Part shown: positions 1 through 6,358 of the stretch, piece by piece
Layout: every line of letters begins with the position of its first letter
Numbering within the stretch: the first letter of the stretch is position 1
From: Bacteroidota bacterium
GTDB lineage: Bacteria > Bacteroidota > Bacteroidia > Bacteroidales > UBA10428
Length of the DNA stretch: 6,535 nt
NCBI GenBank assembly: GCA_029268165.1
Contig: JAJUGM010000198.1
Span: 1 to 6,535, forward strand
Reading direction: 5' to 3'
Translations under genes and position numbers: made by a program
Notes under the pieces: model-generated
What the model saw: the letters and a program-made list of their open reading frames with translations, nothing else
Databases searched by the model: none
What the model was told of the DNA's origin: nothing

Positions 1-998
1 AGGATTCGCCAGCTCTCCTTCTGAAACAAATCATTATAGCCTTCAAACCAGTGAAAAAAGTCGGCATGAAATAAACCGTCCAGCGCATCTTTCGGATATG
101 ACCATTCAGCAATCATAAATGCATCGGGGTATTCTTTCATAAGAAGCTGCCTGATTCCACGCCAGAACTCTTTGGTGCCCTCATCTTTTGCGCTGAAAAA
201 CTGGTCATTCCCGGTGATATTTGCATTTTTTACCAGTGCACCGGCCATGTCGGCTCTGAATCCATCAGCGCCCATATCCATCCAGAAACGAAGCACATTT
301 TTCAATTCTTCCTGTAAGGCAATAACATCCGGATGATTTACAGGCAACATCCATGGTTCTTCAGGTTTTGCGAAACCAAAATTCAGTGCTGGCTGGCACC
401 AGTAAAAATTACGCATATACTGGCCGTTTCTCCTGCCAAAACCTTTAATAAAACAATCCTTATAAGCCTCAGGCGGATTTTTCCATGTATTATCTGTCCA
501 TATATACCAGTTGGTATATTTATTGGTGTCCTGCTGTGATGAAGCCTTAAACCACGGATGTTCGACGGATGTATAACTGATTACATAATCAAAAATAATT
601 TTAATATTTCTTTTATGGGCTTCTTCAAAAAGTTTCCGGGCATCTTCATTGGTTCCATAGCGGGGAGCAACTTTATAATAATCGGAAATATCATATCCTG
701 CATCGCAAAATGGCGATTCAAAAAAAGGATTCAGCCAGAGTGCATCAACACCAAGGCTTTTAATATAATCAAGTTTTTGAATAATGCCTTTTAAATCGCC
801 AATTCCATCACCATCAGTGTCGTAAAAGCTTTGCGGGTATATCTGATAGAAAACAGCATGATGAACCCACCCGGGGCATCCGGCCGGAACCTGAAACTTT
901 CCGGTAATTTCTGACGCCGATTGTTGTATTTCTTTTTGCTGACATTGAATTAAAAGAAAGACAGGTAACATTAAGGCTACTAATCGTAATGGCTGCAT
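1..998 (-). CDS. GH13 alpha-amylase-family glycoside hydrolase, putative lipoprotein, partial (C-terminus beyond left edge)
   Basis: The first 332 codons are open from ATG at 998 to the window edge, with no stop. Residues 1-19 look like a lipoprotein signal peptide: a short basic start, a hydrophobic run, then Cys19 after LLIQ. The Gln before Cys makes this a weak lipobox. The GH13 barrel begins near residue 48 (AVFYQIYPQSFYDTDGDGIG). Visible family motifs are region I around Asp137 (FDYVISYTS), a region V-like QPALN at 202-206, region II GADGFRAD with Arg248 and the nucleophile Asp250, and region III MIAEW with the acid/base Glu298. Region IV (the third catalytic Asp) should lie outside the window. 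The family hydrolyses or transfers alpha-glucosidic bonds; the sequence resembles the oligo-1,6-glucosidase/neopullulanase-like group, but the substrate cannot be fixed. Oddity: region I normally has Asn-His or Gly-His where this protein has Ser141-Tyr142. The gene is divergent from the xylan operon. Family assignment is firm; substrate is unknown. Confidence 0.93.
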   Translation of the reverse strand, partial: MQPLRLVALMLPVFLLIQCQQKEIQQSASEITGKFQVPAGCPGWVHHAVFYQIYPQSFYDTDGDGIGDLKGIIQKLDYIKSLGVDALWLNPFFESPFCDAGYDISDYYKVAPRYGTNEDARKLFEEAHKRNIKIIFDYVISYTSVEHPWFKASSQQDTNKYTNWYIWTDNTWKNPPEAYKDCFIKGFGRRNGQYMRNFYWCQPALNFGFAKPEEPWMLPVNHPDVIALQEELKNVLRFWMDMGADGFRADMAGALVKNANITGNDQFFSAKDEGTKEFWRGIRQLLMKEYPDAFMIAEWSYPKDALDGLFHADFFHWFEGYNDLFQKESWRI

Positions 999-1054
999 AA
1001 AAAAATAGTTTGGTTAATTTCCTGCTTAAAAGTAATGATAAGTTAAATGCCTTA

Positions 1055-1062
1055 CAAGTATA
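1055..1062 (-). promoter_or_regulatory. Candidate Bacteroidota -7 element for the GH13 gene
   Basis: Read on the minus strand this is TATACTTG, one mismatch from the Bacteroidota -7 consensus TAnnTTTG. It sits 56 bases upstream of the GH13 ATG. I see no good TTTG-type -33 box at the usual spacing, so this is a weak call in very AT-rich DNA. Confidence 0.25.
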
Positions 1063-1181
1063 ATTAAAAAAACATAATTTCATCTGACCAATTTTTCCAC
1101 CTGAATGATAATTTTTTACTACCTAATATTTTATTTTACCCTATTCCGACATTTTTTTGCACCGTATTGTTTTAACAATTC

Positions 1182-1213
1182 TTTATTTTTATTCTTTTTA
1201 CATGATCAATTTG
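1182..1213 (+). promoter_or_regulatory. Candidate promoter of the symporter-GH10-GH3 operon
   Basis: TCAATTTG at 1206-1213 differs at one base from the Bacteroidota -7 consensus TAnnTTTG. TTTA at 1182-1185, 20 bases upstream, is one base from the -33 consensus TTTG. The arrangement would leave a 5' leader of roughly 60 bases before the ATG at 1282. Both boxes are imperfect and the DNA is AT-rich, so chance is possible. Confidence 0.3.
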
Positions 1214-1240
1214 CTTCTTTCTTTTTCAATTATTATAATA

Positions 1241-1260
1241 AATAATTGTATCAAATTATT
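1241..1260. repeat. Short inverted repeat upstream of the symporter gene
   Basis: AATAATT at 1241-1247 and AATTATT at 1254-1260 are perfect 7-base inverted arms around a 6-base spacer, ending 21 bases before the ATG at 1282. The position, in the presumed 5' leader, would suit an operator or a weak hairpin. The arms contain only A and T, so it may be chance in this AT-rich region. Confidence 0.3.
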
Positions 1261-1281
1261 TAAATAACTAAATTTTATACT

Positions 1282-2736
1282 ATGCAATCGTCAATATCCT
1301 CATCAAAAGTAACTTTTAAAGAAAAAATTGGTTTTAGCCTGGGTGACGGTGCTGCCAATTTTATTTTCCAAACCATCATGTTATTACAACTGAGTTTTTA
1401 CACCGACACATTCGGCATATCAGCCGTGGCAGCAGGAACCTTGTTCCTCATTGGCCGGTTATGGGGTGCCGTTGCCGACCCTATCATGGGAGCCATTGCC
1501 GACCGCACCGAAACCCGTTGGGGCAAATTCAGGCCGTGGATTTTATGGACAGCAGTTCCTTTTGGCATCATTGGCTTTCTGGCCTTTATTACACCTAATT
1601 TCAGCATGGCAGGAAAACTGGTATATGCCTATATTACTTATATACTGCTGATGACAATATATTCAATGAACAATATCCCCTACTCTGCCCTCAGTGGAGT
1701 AATTACAGGAGATATGAAAGAAAGGGCCAGTTTGTTTTCAGTTCGTTTTGTGGTGGTGTGCCTGGCTACCATTGCTATCCAGGGATTTGCCCTGCCTATG
1801 GTAAGTCATTTCGGTAAAGGTGACAGCGCTAAAGGTTACGGAATTACTATGGGTATTTTTGCCATACTTGCCACCATATTCTTTTTCATTACATTTTTTA
1901 CTACCAAAGAAAGAATTAAACCCGACCCTAAACAAAAGACATCGCTTAAGGAAGATCTTGTTTCTTTAATTAACAACAGGCCTTGGGTTACCATGTTTAT
2001 CCTTTTTGTAATGATGTTTATTTTCCTGGCTATAAGAAACGGTAACCTGGTTTATTTCTTCAGATATTATCTCGACCTTCCCAGCATGCAATCTTTTATG
2101 GATAATATTGACAAAGCATTGGTGGGCCTACTCAGCGCTATTAATTTTGCCGGTGAAAATGCAAATTATGCCGACAGTACGTTTGGCTTTACAAACATTG
2201 TTGGCCAGCTTGCAGCTATAATAGGTATTACAGTTTCCAATGCCTTAACCATACGTTTCGGGAAAAAGAATACATTGCTAACCGGCTTTATTCTCAGCCT
2301 TATATTTACTGCTATGTTTATCATAGTTCCGCCAACCGGAATTATGCTTACCTTGATTCTGCAAATCCTGTTTAATTTTTCATGGGGTATCACCATGTCA
2401 ATCCCCTGGGCAATGATGGCCGATGTGGCTGACTTCTCAGAATGGAAGCTCAACAGGCGTTCAACCGGTATTGTATTTGCAGGTATTGTTGTAGGGCTCA
2501 AGATAGGCCTGGCACTGGGTGGCTTTATCGGCGGTCTGATTCTTGACCTGTATGGATATGTGAAAGATGCCGTAACGCCTACAGCAGTTCAGGGAATACG
2601 AATGGCTTCAAGTATTTATCCTGCTATTGCCCTGGCAGTAGTTATTATTACTCTTCTGTTTTATCAGATTACCAGAAGCATGGAATTAAAAATGCAGGAT
2701 GAACTTGCTGAAAAAAGAAAAAACTATAACAAATAA
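1282..2736 (+). CDS. GPH-family (MelB-like) sugar:cation symporter, probable xylo-oligosaccharide importer
   Basis: This 484-residue inner-membrane protein has about twelve hydrophobic segments, the usual length and layout for glycoside-pentoside-hexuronide:cation symporters of the major facilitator superfamily. Diagnostic is DPIMGAIADRT (66-76) followed by TRWGKFRPW (78-86), the family's helix II/loop 2-3 signature. NNIPYSAL (130-137) matches helix IV, and IPWAMMADVADFSEWKLNRRSTG (374-396) the helix X-XI loop motif. By hand alignment to MelB, Asp59 corresponds to Asp66 and Thr121 to Ser128, but the cation-site Asp55 position holds Gly62. The loop after helix VII (about 265-300) is long compared with MelB and should face the periplasm. 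The only possible upstream in-frame extension ends at a stop at 1261-1263, so the ATG at 1282 is well supported. The gene leads an operon with GH10 (17 bases downstream) and GH3, which suggests xylose or xylo-oligosaccharide uptake; the exact sugar and ion are inferred. Confidence 0.93.
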   Translation: MQSSISSSKVTFKEKIGFSLGDGAANFIFQTIMLLQLSFYTDTFGISAVAAGTLFLIGRLWGAVADPIMGAIADRTETRWGKFRPWILWTAVPFGIIGFLAFITPNFSMAGKLVYAYITYILLMTIYSMNNIPYSALSGVITGDMKERASLFSVRFVVVCLATIAIQGFALPMVSHFGKGDSAKGYGITMGIFAILATIFFFITFFTTKERIKPDPKQKTSLKEDLVSLINNRPWVTMFILFVMMFIFLAIRNGNLVYFFRYYLDLPSMQSFMDNIDKALVGLLSAINFAGENANYADSTFGFTNIVGQLAAIIGITVSNALTIRFGKKNTLLTGFILSLIFTAMFIIVPPTGIMLTLILQILFNFSWGITMSIPWAMMADVADFSEWKLNRRSTGIVFAGIVVGLKIGLALGGFIGGLILDLYGYVKDAVTPTAVQGIRMASSIYPAIALAVVIITLLFYQITRSMELKMQDELAEKRKNYNK

Positions 2737-2753
2737 ATTATAATAAGAGCATT

Positions 2754-3881
2754 ATGAAAACAACATTTGTAAAGTATTTACTAAAAACCGGCATGGCATT
2801 AATGGTCATTGTTAGTTTTGCCTGCTCAAAAACAGAACCCTCCCTGAAAGATGCATTTAAAGATCATTTTCTGATTGGTGCAGCCATTAATACCGAACAG
2901 ATTATGGGGACTGATTCGCTGGCTCATCTGGTACTTATTAAGCATTTCAATGCATTAACCGGCGAGAATGCAATGAAATGGGAAAGAATTCATCCTCTTC
3001 CCGGCAATTACTATTTTACCTTGTCAGATAGCTTAGTTTCTTTCGCCCAAAGAAACGGAATGTTCGTTACAGGTCATACACTTTTATGGCATCATCAAAC
3101 ACCAAAATGGGTATTTGAAGATACTGCAGGCAAACCCTTAACACGCGATTCTTTACTTGCTGTATTAAAAGACCATATTTTCACAGTTGTTGGCCGCTAT
3201 AAAGGCAAAGTGCAAAGCTGGGATGTCGTCAATGAAGCGCTTGAAGAAAACGGAAGCCTTCGCAAAACGAAATGGCTTGAGATCATCGGAAATGATTATA
3301 TTGAAAAAGCATTTGAATATGCCAAAGAAGCCGACCCCGATGCTGAACTGTATTATAATGATTACAACATTGAAACAGCTCCTAAAAGAGATAGTGCTTT
3401 AAAGTTAATCAGCACACTCAAAGCCAAAGGCATTAAAATTGACGGTGTCGGAATCCAGGGCCACTATCATCTTGATTTTCCCGTTCTGGCAGACATTGAT
3501 TCAGCCATCAGGGCATTTGGCAACTTAGGTGTTAAAGTGATGTTTACAGAACTTGATATTAATATTCTGCCAAAACCTGAAAATTTTACAGGTGCAAATA
3601 TTTCAGATAATTATGAGTTACGCCCCGAGATGAACCCTTATGCAAACGGACTTCCCGACTCTGCAAGCAAGCAGCTGGCCGACAGATATGCCGACATGTT
3701 TAATATTTTTATAAAGTACCCCGACATTATAAGTCGCATTACATTCTGGGGAATACACGATGGTCAGTCATGGTTAAATAATTGGCCTATCAGGGGAAGA
3801 ACCAATTATCCGCTGCTGTTTGACCGCAATTATAAACCCAAACAAGCATTCTATTCAGTTATTAACACAGTCAAAAAATAA
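2754..3881 (+). CDS. GH10 endo-beta-1,4-xylanase, lipoprotein
   Basis: This is a complete 375-residue, single-domain GH10 protein. It begins with a lipoprotein signal peptide: basic KTTFVKYLLK, hydrophobic core, then SFAC with the lipidated Cys24. The mature protein should be anchored in the envelope, periplasmic or at the surface. The catalytic domain fills residues 31-375. Visible motifs are GENAMKWE (70-77), the LWHHQTPKW region (111-119), WDVVNEAL (156-163) with acid/base Glu161, GIQGHYHL (233-240), FTELDI (264-269) with nucleophile Glu266, and FWGIHDGQSWLNNW (331-344). The family cuts internal beta-1,4-xylosidic bonds of xylan and xylo-oligosaccharides with retention of configuration. 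No carbohydrate-binding module is present, which fits action on soluble or already shortened chains. An AAGAG-like purine stretch lies just before the ATG. The gene is 17 bases after the symporter and 8 bases before GH3, so co-transcription is very likely. Family and catalytic residues are firm. Confidence 0.97.
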   Translation: MKTTFVKYLLKTGMALMVIVSFACSKTEPSLKDAFKDHFLIGAAINTEQIMGTDSLAHLVLIKHFNALTGENAMKWERIHPLPGNYYFTLSDSLVSFAQRNGMFVTGHTLLWHHQTPKWVFEDTAGKPLTRDSLLAVLKDHIFTVVGRYKGKVQSWDVVNEALEENGSLRKTKWLEIIGNDYIEKAFEYAKEADPDAELYYNDYNIETAPKRDSALKLISTLKAKGIKIDGVGIQGHYHLDFPVLADIDSAIRAFGNLGVKVMFTELDINILPKPENFTGANISDNYELRPEMNPYANGLPDSASKQLADRYADMFNIFIKYPDIISRITFWGIHDGQSWLNNWPIRGRTNYPLLFDRNYKPKQAFYSVINTVKK

Positions 3882-3889
3882 ATTAAAAC

Positions 3890-6169
3890 ATGAACAGTAA
3901 TTCATTAAAAGATGCTCCATACAAAAATGCAGCTTTACCTGCAGATGACAGAGTAAAGGACCTTCTTGCGAGGATGACTATTGAAGAGAAAGTAGCACAG
4001 TTAATGGGTATCTGGAACGGAGGCGTTGAAGACTTCAAGGAAGAATTTTTCAATGATCCTGCCAGGATGAAAGAAGTTTTGGGTAACGGTTGCCATTCCA
4101 TTCATCCTGCTCCTTATCCCATAAAAGAAACCGTTGACATCCGGAACAGGATTCAGAAATATTTGATGGAAGAAACCCGGTTAGGTATCCCGGCTTTATT
4201 TGTTGATGAAGGGCAACACGGGATGATGAGGCCCAACTCAACGGTTTTCCCGCAGGCCATCGGACTGGCCTGTTCATGGGACCCTGAACTCTTTGAAAAA
4301 GTATATAGTATTGTAGCTCACGAAATGCGATCAAGAGGTACGCACCACGCCCTTACACCGGTTATCGATGTATGTCGTGAACCGCGCTGGGGAAGAGTTG
4401 AAGAAACTTATGGTGAAGACCCTTATCTTAACGGAGTACTTTCGTGTGCAGCAGTAAAAGGATTGCAGGGAACGTCCAGCGGTAAAATTGCTGAAAATCA
4501 TGTGGCAGCTACATTAAAACATCTGGCAGGCCATGGTGAATCAGAAGGGGGGCAGAACCAGGGCCCTGCTAACTATTCAATGCGTGTACTGCGCGATTAT
4601 CACATGCCTCCTTTTAAAATGTGCATCGATAAGGCAAAACCCGTATCAGTAATGCCGTCATACAATGAAGTTGACGGCGTGCCATCGCATGCCAACAAAT
4701 GGCTTATTAAAGACCTGTTAAGAAAAGAATGGGGTTTTGACGGGCTTGTGGTTTCAGATTATTATGCCGTTGATCAGTTATATCAAAAACATTGTGTTGC
4801 TGCCGACGGTAAAGAAGCTGCGATGATAGCATTTAACACAGGTATTCAGTATGAACTGCCCCAGGGCAATTTGTATAAATACCTGCCGGAATTACTGAAA
4901 GAAGGAAAGATCAGACAGGAAGATATTGATACTGCTGTATCACAGGTACTAAAACTGAAGTTTGAACTCGGATTGTTCGAAAATCCTTATATAAATTTAG
5001 ATGATGCTATAGCAGTGAGCAAAAAAGCCGAACATAAAAGTGTTGCCCTAAAGGCTGCACACGAATCTATCGTATTGCTTAAAAATGATAATTTGTTGCC
5101 TCTGCCAAAAGATAAATATAAAAAAATAGCTGTTATAGGCCCCTGTGCAAAAGATGTATATTTTGGAGGTTATGCCGGCGAACCCTATGAAAAAGTAAGC
5201 CTTCTTGAAGGTATTAAGAATAAAGCAGGTAAAAATACCGAAGTATTATTTGCCCAGGGATGTAAACTGACTACAAATACTACAACAAGCTATTTCAACT
5301 GGAAATATGATGAAATTATATTTGCTTCACGCGAAGAAAACCTCAAGCTTATAAAAGAAGCTGTTGAAGTAGCCAGAAAGGCAGATATCATCATTCTTGC
5401 CATTGGCGAAAACGAACATCTGTGCCGTGAAGCATGGGCTAAAACACATCTGGGTGATAACATGACGCTTGACCTTTTCGGTGAACAGAATGAACTGGCT
5501 GACGCCATGCTTGGCCTTGGCAAACCCGTTGTGGTTTATCTGATGAACGGCAGACCTTTATCAATTAATAAACTGGCCAAAGAAGCTCCGGCTATTATTG
5601 AAGGCTGGTATATGGGTCAGGAAACCGGAACAGCTGCAGCCGATATTATCTTCGGAGATGTTAACCCTTCAGGAAAACTCACAATCACAGTTCCCAAATC
5701 GGCCGGACAGTTGCCCATGTATTATAACCATAAGCCCAGTGCACAATTTCACGATTATCTTTCTATGGATATTCAGCCACTATTCTATTTCGGATTCGGA
5801 CTTAGCTATACTAAGTTTGCATATAGCAACCTGAAACTGGAAAAAAATACCATAAAACAGAATGAATCGGTAAATGTAACAGTGGAGGTCGCCAATACCG
5901 GAAAAATGGCCGGTGATGAAATAGTGCAATTATATATTCGTGACAAGGTAAGTTCAGTCACACGCCCGGTAAAAGAGCTGAAAGCATTCAGGCGCATCAG
6001 CTTAAAACCAGTTGAAAAACAGAAAGTTACACTCACTATCACTCCTGAACAACTTGCATATCATAATATAAATATGGAATTCGCTGTTGAACCAGGCGAA
6101 TTTGAAATAATGGTTGGAGGTTCATCAAGGGATGAGGATTTAATAAAAGTTACGTTAACTGTGGTTTAA
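3890..6169 (+). CDS. GH3 beta-xylosidase/beta-glucosidase, no signal peptide (probably cytoplasmic)
   Basis: This complete 759-residue enzyme shows the three-part GH3 build. The (beta/alpha)8 domain covers about 20-360, the alpha/beta sandwich about 390-600 and a fibronectin III-like domain about 655-745. Seen in order are VDEGQHG (105-111), EPRWGRVEETYGEDP (164-178), LKHLAGHGESEGGQN (209-223) with Lys210-His211, and GLVVSDYY (285-292) with the nucleophile Asp290. Then come GENEHLCREAW (506-516), likely holding the acid/base Glu, and FGFGLSYT (634-641). The family removes sugars from non-reducing ends of beta-linked oligosaccharides; the GH10 and symporter neighbours favour xylo-oligosaccharides, though beta-glucosidase activity cannot be excluded. 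The N-terminus is polar and lacks a signal peptide. An in-frame TAA at 3884-3886 rules out a longer start, so the protein is probably cytoplasmic, acting after import. It starts 8 bases after GH10 and ends the operon just before a terminator hairpin. Confidence 0.95.
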   Translation: MNSNSLKDAPYKNAALPADDRVKDLLARMTIEEKVAQLMGIWNGGVEDFKEEFFNDPARMKEVLGNGCHSIHPAPYPIKETVDIRNRIQKYLMEETRLGIPALFVDEGQHGMMRPNSTVFPQAIGLACSWDPELFEKVYSIVAHEMRSRGTHHALTPVIDVCREPRWGRVEETYGEDPYLNGVLSCAAVKGLQGTSSGKIAENHVAATLKHLAGHGESEGGQNQGPANYSMRVLRDYHMPPFKMCIDKAKPVSVMPSYNEVDGVPSHANKWLIKDLLRKEWGFDGLVVSDYYAVDQLYQKHCVAADGKEAAMIAFNTGIQYELPQGNLYKYLPELLKEGKIRQEDIDTAVSQVLKLKFELGLFENPYINLDDAIAVSKKAEHKSVALKAAHESIVLLKNDNLLPLPKDKYKKIAVIGPCAKDVYFGGYAGEPYEKVSLLEGIKNKAGKNTEVLFAQGCKLTTNTTTSYFNWKYDEIIFASREENLKLIKEAVEVARKADIIILAIGENEHLCREAWAKTHLGDNMTLDLFGEQNELADAMLGLGKPVVVYLMNGRPLSINKLAKEAPAIIEGWYMGQETGTAAADIIFGDVNPSGKLTITVPKSAGQLPMYYNHKPSAQFHDYLSMDIQPLFYFGFGLSYTKFAYSNLKLEKNTIKQNESVNVTVEVANTGKMAGDEIVQLYIRDKVSSVTRPVKELKAFRRISLKPVEKQKVTLTITPEQLAYHNINMEFAVEPGEFEIMVGGSSRDEDLIKVTLTVV

Positions 6170-6202
6170 GTTACAGTTTTTGACCAATTCAAGCCACAAA
6201 TG

Positions 6203-6258
6203 CTGCAACATGTGTATCTTCAGAAGATGAGGATATTTTTACATGTTGCAGTTTTTTT
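6203..6258 (+). terminator. Rho-independent-type terminator after the GH3 gene
   Basis: CTGCAACATGT (6203-6213) pairs perfectly with ACATGTTGCAG (6241-6251), an 11-base stem followed at once by seven T residues (6252-6258). The 27-base loop holds a smaller hairpin, ATCT and AGAT around TCAGA (6216-6228), so the structure is branched. It begins 33 bases after the GH3 stop and closes the symporter-GH10-GH3 operon. The T tract is only on the plus-strand side, so termination should act in that direction. Confidence 0.85.
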
Positions 6259-6270
6259 GTCTTTGCCTGA

Positions 6271-6299
6271 TGTAATGTAATGTAACATTTTGCCTTACA
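6271..6299. repeat. Triple TGTAA tandem repeat with an inverted TTACA copy
   Basis: TGTAA occurs three times in direct succession at 6271-6285, and its complement TTACA follows at 6295-6299 after a 9-base gap. The site lies between the terminator and the next gene, in its presumed promoter region. It could be an operator or simply a low-complexity stretch; nothing else in the window repeats it. Confidence 0.35.
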
Positions 6300-6300
6300 A

Positions 6301-6308
6301 TACGTTTA
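6301..6308 (+). promoter_or_regulatory. Weak candidate -7 element for the right-edge lipoprotein gene
   Basis: TACGTTTA is one base from the Bacteroidota -7 consensus TAnnTTTG and lies 50 bases before the ATG at 6359. No TTTG box is found at the usual 19-21 base distance, so support is slight. A promoter is nevertheless expected here, because the strong hairpin upstream should stop read-through. Confidence 0.2.
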
Positions 6309-6358
6309 ATAATAATAAGCCTTTTTGTACAAACCACTATTTACAATAACCAGGCCAG

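Larger units (their letters stand above)
999..1281. promoter_or_regulatory. Divergent intergenic region between GH13 gene and xylan operon
   Basis: These 283 bases separate two divergently transcribed units and must contain the promoters of both. The stretch is strongly AT-rich, with many T runs on the plus strand between about 1110 and 1225. No convincing coding sequence or RNA gene is present. Candidate -7 elements for each direction and a small inverted repeat near the symporter start are listed separately. No transcription-factor operator of known type was recognised. Confidence 0.6.

Noticed and set aside
333..794. Two plus-strand open frames (333-539 and 558-794) opposite the GH13 gene
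   Set aside because: The minus strand encodes a continuous GH13 domain with conserved motifs throughout; the plus-strand products have no recognisable features.
814..1083. Minus-strand open frame of 89 codons overlapping the GH13 start
   Set aside because: It overlaps the N-terminal coding part of the GH13 gene in another frame, has no recognisable domain, and its product looks like a read-through of AT-rich leader DNA.
999..1281. Riboswitch or small RNA gene in the divergent region
   Set aside because: Only AT-rich sequence with weak inverted repeats is seen; no conserved riboswitch core or terminator-like hairpin with T tract was found.
2166..2501. Minus-strand open frame of 111 codons inside the symporter gene
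   Set aside because: It lies wholly opposite conserved GPH helices VIII-XI and shows no domain; it is an antisense shadow.
3882..3889. Possible frameshift that would join a signal peptide to the GH3 protein
   Set aside because: The 8-base gap follows the intact GH10 C-terminus, and an in-frame TAA at 3884-3886 precedes the GH3 ATG. No signal-peptide coding sequence is present in any frame there.
4050..4334. Minus-strand open frame of 94 codons inside the GH3 gene
   Set aside because: It is opposite conserved GH3 barrel sequence and has no recognisable motifs.
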